A stretch of DNA of 64,000 bases, from positions 1 through 64,000 of the forward strand of contig NZ_BDBT01000020.1 in the NCBI RefSeq assembly GCF_001613125.1, read 5' to 3'. The translations under genes were made by a program, and so were the position numbers. Every line of letters starts with the position of its first letter. Position 1 is the stretch's first letter. The DNA comes from Nocardia shimofusensis NBRC 100134 (GTDB taxonomy: Bacteria; Actinomycetota; Actinomycetes; Mycobacteriales; Mycobacteriaceae). Below are positions 40,615 to 48,709 of this stretch, in pieces. The notes under the pieces are model-generated. The model had not been told where the DNA came from. It did not search any database and saw only the letters and a program-made list of their open reading frames with translations.

Positions 40615-41058
40615 ATGGCAGACCATCCCGAGCGGCGCGTAGCGCACGCGGCGCACGACATCGGAGGTTTCATCAGGGCGCAGCGCGAAGCCGCGCAAGT
40701 CTCGTTGCGTCAGCTGGCCGCGCTGGCGGGGGTGAGCAATCCCTATCTCAGTCAGATCGAGAGGGGGTTGCGCAATCCGTCCGCGGAGGTGCTCACGCAG
40801 ATCGCGAAAGCGCTGCGCGTGTCCTCGGAGGTCTTGTACGTACGGGCCGGCTATCTCGAGGAGCGGCCGCACAGTCCGGTTCGGGACGCGCTGCTGGGCG
40901 ACACCTCCCTCACGGAGCGTCAGAAGCAGGTCCTGCTGGACATCTATGAATCGTTCCGCCGCGAGAACGGCGCGGACGAGAAGCAGGGGGAATGGGACAG
41001 CGACGTTCCGAGCCCGACACCAGAAGACACTCCGCCACGCCAGGAGAGCCGATCATGA
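40615..41058 (+). CDS. XRE-family helix-turn-helix regulator (Rv0474-like)
   Basis: A 147-residue regulator. The helix-turn-helix at about residues 15-73 reads FIRAQREAAQVSLRQLAALAGVSNPYLSQIERGL. The C-terminal tail is acidic and probably disordered. ATG at 40615 follows AGAAGG; GTG at 40612 is an alternative. Its stop overlaps the hbhA-like start by 4 bp (ATGA), as in the Rv0474-Rv0475 pair, so it likely controls its own operon. Confidence 0.92.
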   Translation: MADHPERRVAHAAHDIGGFIRAQREAAQVSLRQLAALAGVSNPYLSQIERGLRNPSAEVLTQIAKALRVSSEVLYVRAGYLEERPHSPVRDALLGDTSLTERQKQVLLDIYESFRRENGADEKQGEWDSDVPSPTPEDTPPRQESRS

Positions 41059-41729
41059 CCGAGAAGACCGTAACCGTGACCAAGCCGCTGCTCGCCGCCG
41101 TCGGCGCCGGGGACGCCGTGTACGCGGCCGCCGTGGACGTCGTCACCCAGGTGCGCGAGAAGGCGGGCTCGACAGCCGACGTGACGGGCCAGGCCCGCGA
41201 GCGCATCGCCCACGTGCCCGCCGATGTCCAGGCCCAGTTCGAATCGCTGCGCGAGCGGCTGTCCGGCCTGCCGGGCGAGCTGCCCGACGACCTTGCCGAG
41301 CTGCGCGAGAAGCTGACCGCCGAGGAACTGCGCAAGCTGGCCGAGGAGTACTACGCCAAGGCGATCGATCTCTACGCCGAACTGGCCGCCCGCGGCGAGG
41401 AGACCGTCGAACGGCTGCGCGCCAACGACGTGGTCGAGCAGCGCATCGGCCGGGTGGAGACCCTCTACAAGGACGCCACCTCGCGGGCCGAGGATGTCGT
41501 CGGCAAGGTGAACGGCCTGCTGGGTCGTCCCGCCAAGACCGAGGAGCCCGCGCAGGTCATCGATGCCGATGTGGTCGAGCCGGTGGTCGAGGCGGAGGTC
41601 GTGGACATCGCCACCGAGACTGCGACCGATCCCGCCGCTCCCGCTCCGGCCGCGCCGAAGCCCGCCGCCAAGAAGGCGCCCGCCGCCAAGAAGGCGCCGG
41701 CTCGCAAGACCGCGCCGAAGTCCGTCTGA
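41055..41729 (+). CDS. hbhA: heparin-binding hemagglutinin-like protein
   Basis: A 224-residue surface adhesin homolog. Residues 10-160 form a long coiled-coil-forming helix region (AQFESLRERLSGLPGELPDDLAELREKL, then KAIDLYAELAARGEETVERL). The C-terminus carries the Lys/Ala/Pro repeats (PAAKKAPAAKKAPARKTAPK) that bind heparan sulfate in mycobacterial HbhA. The repeat is shorter than in M. tuberculosis. An intrinsic terminator follows. HbhA also affects cell aggregation and lipid inclusions in mycobacteria. Confidence 0.88.
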   Translation: MTEKTVTVTKPLLAAVGAGDAVYAAAVDVVTQVREKAGSTADVTGQARERIAHVPADVQAQFESLRERLSGLPGELPDDLAELREKLTAEELRKLAEEYYAKAIDLYAELAARGEETVERLRANDVVEQRIGRVETLYKDATSRAEDVVGKVNGLLGRPAKTEEPAQVIDADVVEPVVEAEVVDIATETATDPAAPAPAAPKPAAKKAPAAKKAPARKTAPKSV

Positions 41730-41756
41730 TCCCGCGTTCCGGCGCCGGATCGACCC

Positions 41757-41791
41757 GCCCTCGCGCAGCCCGGCTGCGTGAGGGCGGTTTT
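41757..41791 (+). terminator. intrinsic terminator after hbhA
   Basis: A 13-bp stem with one G-T pair (41757-41769 with 41773-41785), a 3-nt loop, then GG and TTTT. Confidence 0.8.
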
Positions 41792-41807
41792 CGTATCTCG
41801 GCTTTCG

Positions 41808-41813
41808 TATCAT
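41808..41813 (+). promoter_or_regulatory. candidate -10 box for leaderless DUF2516 gene
   Basis: TATCAT lies six bases before GTG at 41820, which supports that start. Confidence 0.5.
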
Positions 41814-41819
41814 GGACAG

Positions 41820-42116
41820 GTGGACACCGTGAACGGCCTGACCGGCCTGATTCTGCTCGTGCTGTGGCTCGCCGCGCTCGGCGCCACGATCTTCGCGCTG
41901 ATTCACGCCGTGCGGCAGCGCGCCGATGCTTTCACCGCTGTGGACAAGCAGACCAAACCGATCTGGCTGGCCATTCTGGGCGTGGCCACGCTGCTGTTGC
42001 TGTTGCAGCCCGGCGGCCTCGGCCTGCTGGCCTTCGTCTCGATCATCGCGACCGGCATCTACCTGGCCGATGTGCGGCCGAAGGTGGACGAGGTGCAGCG
42101 CGGACCTCGATGGTGA
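41820..42116 (+). CDS. DUF2516 small membrane protein (Rv0476-like)
   Basis: A 98-residue protein with two or three hydrophobic spans: GLILLVLWLAALGATIFALI, PIWLAILGVATLLLLL and LGLLAFVSIIATGIYL. It matches the DUF2516 family next to hbhA in mycobacteria. GTG at 41820 was chosen from the -10 box; GTG at 41829 is also in frame. Function unknown. Confidence 0.85.
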   Translation: MDTVNGLTGLILLVLWLAALGATIFALIHAVRQRADAFTAVDKQTKPIWLAILGVATLLLLLQPGGLGLLAFVSIIATGIYLADVRPKVDEVQRGPRW

Positions 42117-42136
42117 TCGACCACACGTAGCCCTGG

Positions 42137-42162
42137 CTGTCACATCTCACTGTCACATCTCA
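42137..42162 (+). repeat. 13-bp tandem direct repeat
   Basis: CTGTCACATCTCA occurs twice head to tail, 25 bp ahead of the TTACTG palindrome that precedes the hydrolase. Confidence 0.6.
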
Positions 42163-42187
42163 CGGTGGCTTCGAACTCCGACAGGTA

Positions 42188-42206
42188 TTACTGTTCCTAG
42201 CAGTAA
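42188..42206. promoter_or_regulatory. TetR-type palindrome TTACTG-N7-CAGTAA
   Basis: TTACTG and CAGTAA are perfect mirror halves across a 7-bp centre. The site ends four bases before the AAAGGAG ribosome-binding site of the hydrolase, so binding would block transcription. The pattern resembles operators of TetR-family repressors of lipid genes in actinobacteria. The cognate regulator is not identified. Confidence 0.5.
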
Positions 42207-42222
42207 CACAAAGGAGTGTCCG

Positions 42223-43263
42223 ATGCGTGCACAGCTGGCCGCCGTCTTGGCGCAGCTCCGGGCGTGGTTCGCAGCGTGGTCCGCCGCGCACCGGGCGAAA
42301 CTGCGCTCGCGCCGTTACCCGACAGCGGCGTTCGACCCGCCCACCGCGGCGTGCGATGTCATACCGGTGACCACCGCCGACGGCGCGCGCCTGCGCGTGC
42401 ACGCCTACGGCCCGGCCGAGGCGCCGGTCGTCGTGCTGATCCACGGCTGGACCTGCGCCATCGAATACTGGAACGCTCAGATCAACGCCTTCGCCGGGGA
42501 GTATCGGGTCATCGCCTACGACGTGCGCGGTCACGGCGAGAGCGAACGCGGCGACGCGCCGCTCACCATGGATCTGCTCGCCGACGACCTGACCGCGGTA
42601 CTCGATGCCGCCGTGCCCTCGGGTCGCCGGGCGGTGCTGGTCGCCCACAGCCTCGGCGGCATGACCGTGCAGGCCTGGGCCGCGCGCTACCCGCGCGAGG
42701 TCACCCGCCGGGCGCACGCGGTGCTGATGACCAACACCGCCCCGCACGGCCTGGTCGCCACCACCACTGTGGTGCCGTTGTTCAACCGGCCGATGCCGTT
42801 CAAGCGGACCGGGATCTCGCTACCCGCGATCGTCGGACGGCTCGGCCTGGGCTCGCCCATCGTGTTCCCACCGATCGCCCCGGTGCGCTGGCTGTTCGCC
42901 CGCCAGATCATGTCCCTGGCCAGTCCGCGCGACCACATCGATTTCGGCATGGCGATCGTGCGCTCGTGCCCGGCGGCGATCCGCGCCGAATTCGGCAAGC
43001 TGCTCGCCGTCATGGATGTGGGCGAGGCGGCGAAGAATCTGCTGGTGCCGACCACGATCCTGGCCGGTTCCCGCGACGATCTCACCCCGCCGGTGCACGC
43101 CGAACTGATCGCCGAGATGCTCGAATCGGTGGGCAGCCTGGAACGCTACGAGGTGCTCCAGACAGGGCACCTCGGCAATGTCGAGCAGTTCGAGCGCTTC
43201 AACGCCGTACTCGCGCGGGTGCTGGACGCCGCGGGTGCGCGCCGGACCGAAGTCGCGGGCTGA
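42223..43263 (+). CDS. alpha/beta hydrolase
   Basis: A 346-residue serine hydrolase. VVVLIHGWTCAIEYWNAQ gives the oxyanion-hole loop, VAHSLGGMTVQAW the nucleophile elbow (Ser), ILAGSRDDLTPP the Asp and LQTGHLGNVEQFE the His. The N-terminal 40 residues are basic (RAKLRSRRYP) and amphipathic and could bind membrane. ATG at 42223 has AAAGGAG six bases upstream. A TetR-type palindrome just upstream suggests tight control; substrate unknown. Confidence 0.88.
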   Translation: MRAQLAAVLAQLRAWFAAWSAAHRAKLRSRRYPTAAFDPPTAACDVIPVTTADGARLRVHAYGPAEAPVVVLIHGWTCAIEYWNAQINAFAGEYRVIAYDVRGHGESERGDAPLTMDLLADDLTAVLDAAVPSGRRAVLVAHSLGGMTVQAWAARYPREVTRRAHAVLMTNTAPHGLVATTTVVPLFNRPMPFKRTGISLPAIVGRLGLGSPIVFPPIAPVRWLFARQIMSLASPRDHIDFGMAIVRSCPAAIRAEFGKLLAVMDVGEAAKNLLVPTTILAGSRDDLTPPVHAELIAEMLESVGSLERYEVLQTGHLGNVEQFERFNAVLARVLDAAGARRTEVAG

Positions 43264-43342
43264 CGCGGCAGTAGCGGACCCGGGGCGCGGCAGCGGGGCG
43301 GACGCCGCGACGCCGCCCGCGGACGTATCGGGAGATCGGCGT

Positions 43343-44233
43343 TCAGGAGAAGACGACGGTGCGGCGGCCGTGGACGAGCACCCGGCCCTCCAGGTGCCAG
43401 CGCAGGCCCCTGGCCAGCACCACCCGTTCGATGTCACGGCCCTGGCGCACCATGTCGCGCACCGTGTCGGCGTGGTCGATGCGGATGACGTCCTGCTCGA
43501 TGATCGGGCCCGCGTCCAGTTCCGGGGTCACGTAGTGACACGTGGCGCCGATCAGCTTCACGCCGCGGGCGAACGCCTGGTGATAGGGCCGGGCGCCGAC
43601 GAACGAGGGCAGAAAGCTGTGGTGGATGTTGATCGCCTTGCCCGCCCAGTGCTCGCACAGCTGCGGCGGCAGCACCTGCATGAAGCGGGCCAGCACCACC
43701 GCGTCGGGCTCGTGCGCGTCGACCAGCGACCTGACCTCGTCGAAGGCAGGGCCGCGCTCGGCCGGGTCCTTGGGGAAGGGCACGTGGTGGAACTTCACCC
43801 CGTGCGCCTCGGTGATGCCCGCCAGATCGGGATGGTTGCCGATGACGGCCTCGATGGTGGCGGGCAGCTCGCCGGACGCCGCCCGGCCGAGCAGATCGTG
43901 CAGGCAGTGGCCGTCGCGGCTGACCAGCAGCACCGCGCGTCTGGGCACCCCGGAATCGAGCACCTGCCAGTCGGTCTCCGGGCCGAACGCGGCCGCGACC
44001 TCGCCGAAGCGGGCGCGCAGTTCCTCGATCGGGAACGGCACGGTGGCCGCGGTGATGGCCTGGCGGGTGAAGAACCAGCCGGTCTCGGCGTCGGAGTGGT
44101 AACCGGCTTCGGAGATGGAACCGCCGAACTCGGCGATGAACGAGGTGATCCTGGCGATGATGCCGGGGCGGTCCGGGCATCCCAGGGTCAGCACGTAGCG
44201 GCGGGCTTCCAGGTCGGGCTGAGCGGGACTCAT
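43343..44233 (-). CDS. purU: formyltetrahydrofolate deformylase
   Basis: A 296-residue PurU. An ACT domain (about residues 10-90, RYVLTLGCPDRPGIIARITSFIAEFGGSI) is followed by the formyltransferase fold, with INIHHSFLPSFVGARPYHQA (catalytic Asn and His) and DAGPIIEQD (catalytic Asp). It releases formate from 10-formyl-THF and balances the one-carbon pool for purine synthesis. It stands alone between the hydrolase and the GNAT gene and is not part of the mycobacterial order here. Confidence 0.95.
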   Translation of the reverse strand: MSPAQPDLEARRYVLTLGCPDRPGIIARITSFIAEFGGSISEAGYHSDAETGWFFTRQAITAATVPFPIEELRARFGEVAAAFGPETDWQVLDSGVPRRAVLLVSRDGHCLHDLLGRAASGELPATIEAVIGNHPDLAGITEAHGVKFHHVPFPKDPAERGPAFDEVRSLVDAHEPDAVVLARFMQVLPPQLCEHWAGKAINIHHSFLPSFVGARPYHQAFARGVKLIGATCHYVTPELDAGPIIEQDVIRIDHADTVRDMVRQGRDIERVVLARGLRWHLEGRVLVHGRRTVVFS

Positions 44234-44302
44234 GAACTCATTCTCACAGGCTCCCGGAACCGGGTCGCCGGGTGTCGGCGACCCCTCGCGAGCGATCGCC
44301 GA

Positions 44303-44923
44303 TCACAGCTCGTAAAACGGCTCGGCGTAGTGGAATTCGCCGGAGATCTGGGGCTCGAAGGCGGTCAGCGCCCTGACCTGGAAATGCGAGACCCAACGGG
44401 GTTCGTCGGGGGTGATGCCCAGCCGCGCGGACGGCACGAAACCGAACCGCGGGTAGTACTCCAGGCTGCCCAGCAGGCCGATCAGCGGTTCGTCGAGTGC
44501 GTCGGCGGCTCCGATCGCCGCGTGCATCAACGCCGAACCCACCCCGGCGCGCTGGTGGTCGGCATGCACGCCGAGCGGTCCGAGCGCGAGCGCGGGGAAC
44601 GGGCCCACCGCGGCCCTGGTGAGGCAGATGTGCCCGACGACCTCGTCGAATTCCATCGCCACCAGTGACAGGGTGGCGATCCACGCGGAATCGCGGCGCA
44701 GCTTCTCGACCAGCCCCACCTCGACCGGCTCGGGTCCGGCCTGCGCGGCATGAGCTGTGTCGTTCTCCCGGCTCGTCGGCGTGGCCGCGGTGCTCGTGCC
44801 CGTGGTGCCGGCGGAGGTGATGTTCGTGGTGGCGCCGACCGTGCCGTGCACGGCGGCGAACGCGCTGCGATGCACCCGCGCGATGGCGGGAGCGTCGGCG
44901 GGTTGTTCGCGTCGGATCAGCAT
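44303..44923 (-). CDS. GNAT-family N-acetyltransferase
   Basis: A 206-residue acetyltransferase. The acetyl-CoA loop is seen in LGVHADHQRAGVGSALMHAAI near residues 116-136, and GSLEYYPRFGFVPSA ends the fold. The family is often annotated as YhbS-like. A Thr/Ala-rich segment of about 40 residues (near 27-68) interrupts the N-terminal part of the fold. ATG at 44923 follows GGAGGAG. It is divergent from deoC. The substrate is unknown. Confidence 0.85.
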   Translation of the reverse strand: MLIRREQPADAPAIARVHRSAFAAVHGTVGATTNITSAGTTGTSTAATPTSRENDTAHAAQAGPEPVEVGLVEKLRRDSAWIATLSLVAMEFDEVVGHICLTRAAVGPFPALALGPLGVHADHQRAGVGSALMHAAIGAADALDEPLIGLLGSLEYYPRFGFVPSARLGITPDEPRWVSHFQVRALTAFEPQISGEFHYAEPFYEL

Positions 44924-44939
44924 CGTGTCTCCTCCGGGA

Positions 44940-44973
44940 CGTGATGAGCCGTGATGAGCCGTGATGGGCCGTG
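44940..44973. repeat. 10-bp repeat, 3.4 copies
   Basis: CGTGATGAGC occurs twice, then CGTGATGGGC and CGTG, just upstream of the GNAT ribosome-binding site. The 10-bp period would place copies on one face of the helix. Confidence 0.7.
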
Positions 44974-45089
44974 CACACGATCCGCCGACCTGTCTGTTTT
45001 CAAGTCTGCTGGACGCACCGCCGACCTGGCAACGCCATTTCCCTGCCTCCGCGGCGGTGGCGCGGCCGGTGTGTGCCAGACTGCGCCGC

Positions 45090-45788
45090 ATGCCGGAAAA
45101 CCCGTCGTGGACCAGGGCCGAGGTGGCCGACCGCATCGATCACACGCTGCTCGCGCCGGAGGCCACCGATGCCGACGTGGCCGCGCTGGTGGCCGAGGCC
45201 AGGGAACTCGGGGTGTACGCGATCTGCGTGTCGCCGTCGATGCTGCCGGTGCGGGCGCCGGGTCTGGCGGTGGCGACCGTCGCGGGGTTCCCCTCCGGCA
45301 AGCACCACTCGCTGGTGAAGGGCGCCGAGGCCAGGCTCGCGGTCGATCAGGGGGCCGCCGAGGTGGACATGGTCATCGACGTCGGCGCGGCGGTGGCGGG
45401 TGAGTACGACGCGGTGCTCGCCGACATCCTGACCGTGCGCGAGGCGATCGCCGATCGGGCGGTGCTCAAGGTGATCATCGAGTCCGCGGCGTTGCCGGAC
45501 GAGGCGATCGTCGAGGTCTGCCGGGCCGCCGAGCGCGCGGGCGCCGACTTCGTGAAGACCTCGACAGGGTTCCATCCCGCCGGTGGAGCGAGCGTGCACG
45601 CGGTGCGCCTGATGGCCGAGACCGTCGGCGGACGCCTGGGCATCAAGGCCAGTGGCGGCATCCGCACCGCCGAGGCGGCCGCCGAACTGCTCGCGGCGGG
45701 GGCGACGCGCCTCGGGCTGTCCAAATCACGTGCTGTTCTGGAAGGTTTCGGCGTGCAAGGTTCCGGCGTGGACGGTTCCGGCGACTGA
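45090..45788 (+). CDS. deoC: deoxyribose-phosphate aldolase
   Basis: A 232-residue DeoC that splits 2-deoxyribose-5-phosphate to glyceraldehyde-3-phosphate and acetaldehyde. DFVKTSTGF carries the Schiff-base Lys, GIKASGGIRT the second catalytic Lys, and VDMVIDVGA a conserved Asp. The C-terminus has a short Gly/Ser/Val-rich extension (GFGVQGSGVDGSGD). ATG at 45090 is preferred because homologs begin a few residues before RAEVADRIDHTLL. The position after hbhA-DUF2516 agrees with Rv0478. Confidence 0.95.
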   Translation: MPENPSWTRAEVADRIDHTLLAPEATDADVAALVAEARELGVYAICVSPSMLPVRAPGLAVATVAGFPSGKHHSLVKGAEARLAVDQGAAEVDMVIDVGAAVAGEYDAVLADILTVREAIADRAVLKVIIESAALPDEAIVEVCRAAERAGADFVKTSTGFHPAGGASVHAVRLMAETVGGRLGIKASGGIRTAEAAAELLAAGATRLGLSKSRAVLEGFGVQGSGVDGSGD

Positions 45789-45809
45789 GCGGGTCTCGCG
45801 GCCCGAGCC

Positions 45810-46529
45810 TCAGCAGCGGACGTCGCCCTGGCCGGTGCTCTCCAACTCGGTGCGCCCGCCCGCCAGGGTGACATCGATGCCGTTGTCGGTGACCTCGATG
45901 TCGGTGGCCTTCAAGCCCATCGGATAGCTCTGCAGGCTCTGGGTGAACACATCCACGATGCCGGCCACCAGATCGGTGGGCAGGCCGATGCCGAGCAGTT
46001 CGGCGGACATGGTCTGCACGTCGACCGCGCCGTCGATCACCTGCGGACGGACCTCGAGCTGAGCCAATCCGCCGAGCACGTCCAGGGTGATCGTGTCGCT
46101 GGAAGCCGACGAGTCCACGCCGCTGACCAGGCCGCCGAGGGTCTCGGCGATACCCTCCTCGCTCCAGGTGACCTCGGCCGAGGAACTGCCGACCGTACCG
46201 CTGCCGTCCTCGTTCATCTCCAGATCCTCGAACGTGGCGTGCACGTCCATGCCGACGGCGGGACCGAACTTGTCGCCCTCGCTGTCGATGGTCACCGAGG
46301 AGACCTTGCCGTCGACCCAGGTGATCAACAGCGGCTTGGCGCCGAAGTCGACATCGATCGTCGAGCCCATCTGCTGCTCGAACTGGTCGCTGATGCAGGA
46401 GGAGACGCGGTCTCGTATGTACACCTCGGCGGCGACCAGGGCCGTGACCAGCAGCGTGGCCACCACGGCCAGGGCGATCACCAATGTGCGCCTGCTGACC
46501 CGCGCGGTGACGGGGGGCTTCGTAGTCAT
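45810..46529 (-). CDS. DUF2993 (LmeA-like) membrane-anchored protein
   Basis: A 239-residue protein. Residues 19-42 form a membrane anchor after a basic stretch, and the remainder is an exported beta-rich DUF2993 domain (KPLLITWVDGKVSSVTIDSEG; LQSYPMGLKATDIEVTDNGIDVTLAGG). The related LmeA of M. tuberculosis binds phospholipids and supports lipomannan elongation. At this locus Rv0479c is the counterpart. ATG at 46529 gives the anchor a normal offset. Confidence 0.82.
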   Translation of the reverse strand: MTTKPPVTARVSRRTLVIALAVVATLLVTALVAAEVYIRDRVSSCISDQFEQQMGSTIDVDFGAKPLLITWVDGKVSSVTIDSEGDKFGPAVGMDVHATFEDLEMNEDGSGTVGSSSAEVTWSEEGIAETLGGLVSGVDSSASSDTITLDVLGGLAQLEVRPQVIDGAVDVQTMSAELLGIGLPTDLVAGIVDVFTQSLQSYPMGLKATDIEVTDNGIDVTLAGGRTELESTGQGDVRC

Positions 46530-46615
46530 GCCGACGATTCTTCCGCACATTTCTGTGCGGGCTCTGTGATGGCATTGAGGGACCCGAATGTGACATCAGA
46601 CACAGGATCGCGGCG

Positions 46616-46621
46616 TAGCCT
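46616..46621 (+). promoter_or_regulatory. candidate -10 box for leaderless AbiEi-like gene
   Basis: TAGCCT is six bases before ATG at 46628, which favours that ATG over the GTG at 46622. Confidence 0.5.
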
Positions 46622-46627
46622 GTGATC

Positions 46628-47236
46628 ATGGCTGGCGAAGCGGCGGGTCGCGCACCCGAATCCGTCGACCGACCGTGGCGTGTCCTGCGGCGACTCGCGG
46701 GTAGGCATGCCGGGTACTTCACCACCCGTCAGGTGCTGCGCACCGGGTGTGAGGCGCGGGTCCGCGACGCGCTGGCCGCGGGCACGGTCCGCCGGGCCGG
46801 GATCGGCATCCTGCGGCTGAGTGAATGGCCGGACGGGCCGCTCGACGAATTCGCGATGTGGTCGGCCTGGTTCGACGGCGCGGTCGCGGTCTCCCATCAC
46901 AGCGCCGCCGATCTGCACGGCCTCGGGCGGTTGCGCCCACGCTTCCTGCATCTGTCGGTCGGCGCGGGACGTCCGCCGGTGACCTCGCATCTGGTGGTGC
47001 TGCGTCGCACGCTGGCCGGGGCGGATGTGGAATCGGCCGGGCCGTTCCTGGTCACCACGCCGGTGCGGACCATCACCGATCTGGCCGAGACGGACATCGC
47101 CCAGGCCGCGCTCGACGAGGTGGTGCGCGACGCGGTGACCATCGGCCGGTGCAGGCCCGCCGAGATCGCCACCGTCGTCGCCGGACTCCCGCAGCGCAGC
47201 GCCGTGCGAGTACACCGCGCGCTCGACGCCGTGTGA
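46628..47236 (+). CDS. AbiEi-like antitoxin-domain protein, no partner toxin
   Basis: A 202-residue protein. The N-terminal winged helix (about residues 13-60: LRRLAGRHAGYFTTRQVLRTGCEARVRDALAAGTVRRAGIGIL) is the AbiEi antitoxin N-terminal domain. VSHHSAADLHGLGRL and TTPVRTITDLAE follow, a pattern frequent in actinobacterial AbiEi-like transcription factors. No AbiEii nucleotidyltransferase gene is adjacent, so it probably works as a stand-alone DNA-binding protein. ATG at 46628 is favoured by the -10 box. Confidence 0.65.
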   Translation: MAGEAAGRAPESVDRPWRVLRRLAGRHAGYFTTRQVLRTGCEARVRDALAAGTVRRAGIGILRLSEWPDGPLDEFAMWSAWFDGAVAVSHHSAADLHGLGRLRPRFLHLSVGAGRPPVTSHLVVLRRTLAGADVESAGPFLVTTPVRTITDLAETDIAQAALDEVVRDAVTIGRCRPAEIATVVAGLPQRSAVRVHRALDAV

Positions 47237-47254
47237 GCGCTCGACGCCGTGTGA
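47219..47254 (+). repeat. perfect 18-bp duplication covering a stop codon
   Basis: GCGCTCGACGCCGTGTGA is repeated exactly. Each copy encodes ALDAV and a stop, so the AbiEi-like gene ends in the first copy and a silent second C-terminus follows. Confidence 0.85.
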
Positions 47255-47366
47255 GAGGCCCCGCGTCGCCGGGTTCGCGGCCCGAGCCCGCGCCATGCTC
47301 CACCCTGCATCCTCCGGACAGCATCACGACGACGGACCGCGTGTGGTCGGGGGACGCGGGCCGTGA

Positions 47367-48170
47367 TCAGGCGGCGGGAGCAACCGCGGACCACGGCACG
47401 GAGAGCACGTTGTCGCGCATCCGCCTGCGGTATTCGCGAACCGGGAAACCCTGCTCACGCATCAGCCGCGCGGCCGCCCGCCAGCGCACCCGCGGACCGA
47501 ACGGGGCCATCGCCGCCGCGTGCGCCCACGCCCGATCGGCCGCGGCCAGCAAAGCGTGCACCTTTTCGCCGGGCACATTGCGGTGGATGAGCACCTTCGG
47601 CAGGCGTTCGGCCAGATCCGAGGGCGTCTCGACGGTGAACGGATCCCAGGCCAGCGTCAGCGAGACCGGGCCGGCGCGGTCGAGCAACACCCATGCGCAC
47701 CGCCGGCCCAGCTCGTCGCAGGTGCCGTCGACGAGCAGTCCGTCCGGGGCGAGGTTGTCCGTGATCCTCGCCCACGCGCCCGCCACCTCGGCCTCCTGGT
47801 ACTGGCGCAGCACATTGAACGCGCGCACCAGCACCGGTTGCAGACCGGCCAATTCGAAACCGCCGCGCGCGAACACCACGCCGTCGCGGCCGGGGACCAC
47901 CCGGGCCGGATCGATCTCCAGGCCGACCACCCGCACGTCCGGACGGGCGGCGCGCAACCGGGTCGCCAGTTCCAGCGTGGTCCACGGGCTCGCGCCGTAG
48001 CCGAGATCCACCACCAGTGGATCGGGGGCCTCGCGCAGCCTGGTCCGCACCAGCTCGTCGTGCACCAGCCACCGGTCGCTGCGACGCAGCCGATTCACCC
48101 CGGTGGTGCCGCGGGTGATGGTGCCGATCGGGCGGGTGCTCAGCTGGTCGGCTTGCGCTCTTCCAGCCAC
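47367..48170 (-). CDS. class I SAM-dependent methyltransferase-like protein
   Basis: A 267-residue protein. DPLVVDLGYGASPWTTLELATRL near residues 50-72 is the SAM-binding motif I, with VVGLEIDPARV as motif II. The N-terminal RPIGTITRGTTGVNRLRRSDRWL and the LSLAWDPF-type core recur in an actinobacterial family of unknown substrate. GTG at 48170 was kept because the conserved RPxGxITRG block must be included; it then overlaps the DUF2505 gene by 31 bp. Confidence 0.75.
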   Translation of the reverse strand: MAGRAQADQLSTRPIGTITRGTTGVNRLRRSDRWLVHDELVRTRLREAPDPLVVDLGYGASPWTTLELATRLRAARPDVRVVGLEIDPARVVPGRDGVVFARGGFELAGLQPVLVRAFNVLRQYQEAEVAGAWARITDNLAPDGLLVDGTCDELGRRCAWVLLDRAGPVSLTLAWDPFTVETPSDLAERLPKVLIHRNVPGEKVHALLAAADRAWAHAAAMAPFGPRVRWRAAARLMREQGFPVREYRRRMRDNVLSVPWSAVAPAA

Positions 48171-48661
48171 TTCACGGTTTCCTCCGCCTCACCGCGGAAC
48201 AGATCGACCAGGTTGACCAGCATCAGTTGCTCCAGGCGCGGGCCCACCATCGGGATGAACACCTTCGCCTCGGAGGAGAACCGCATGGTGCAGCCGGTGT
48301 CGGTGGGGAACAGCGTGATGTCGCCGCGCAGGGTTCCCGGGCCACCGGGGATGGACGCGGAGAACCGGCCCTCGGTCTCCTCGTGATCGAACCGGCTCCA
48401 GCTCTCCTTGCGGGTGATGACCATGTCCTTGCGGATCACCGTCTGCGCGATCTCCGGCAGCATCTCCCGCGGCAGGATGTGGTGCAGCACGATCTCGATA
48501 CCGGAATGGGTGACCTCGAGGCTGTGCACGTCGTTGCCGGGCGTCAGCTCGCGCATCCTCTCCATCCGCGCCTCCCAGTAGTCACGGGAGGACAACGCTT
48601 CCCACAGGTCCGCGGGGGTGTGCAACGGATAGCGAGCCGAGTAGTCCAGACGACGTGCCAT
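48140..48661 (-). CDS. DUF2505 protein, copy 1
   Basis: A 173-residue SRPBCC/START-like protein (DUF2505). LDYSARYPLHTPADLWEALSSRDYWEARME is the typical N-terminus, and FSSEAKVFIPMVGPRLEQLMLVN ends the lipid-pocket helix. The function is unknown; a hydrophobic pocket for a lipid or quinone is likely from the fold. It has a paralog directly upstream on the same strand. ATG at 48661 has a -10 box seven bases upstream. Confidence 0.85.
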   Translation of the reverse strand: MARRLDYSARYPLHTPADLWEALSSRDYWEARMERMRELTPGNDVHSLEVTHSGIEIVLHHILPREMLPEIAQTVIRKDMVITRKESWSRFDHEETEGRFSASIPGGPGTLRGDITLFPTDTGCTMRFSSEAKVFIPMVGPRLEQLMLVNLVDLFRGEAEETVKWLEERKPTS

Positions 48662-48668
48662 GCTGCCT

Positions 48669-48674
48669 ACGTTA
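48669..48674 (-). promoter_or_regulatory. candidate -10 box for DUF2505 copy 1
   Basis: TAACGT on the minus strand is followed by seven bases and the ATG at 48661. Confidence 0.45.
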
Positions 48675-48709
48675 GAAGGCGGCGACCCGATCGGTGGTCG
48701 CGGGGCCGG

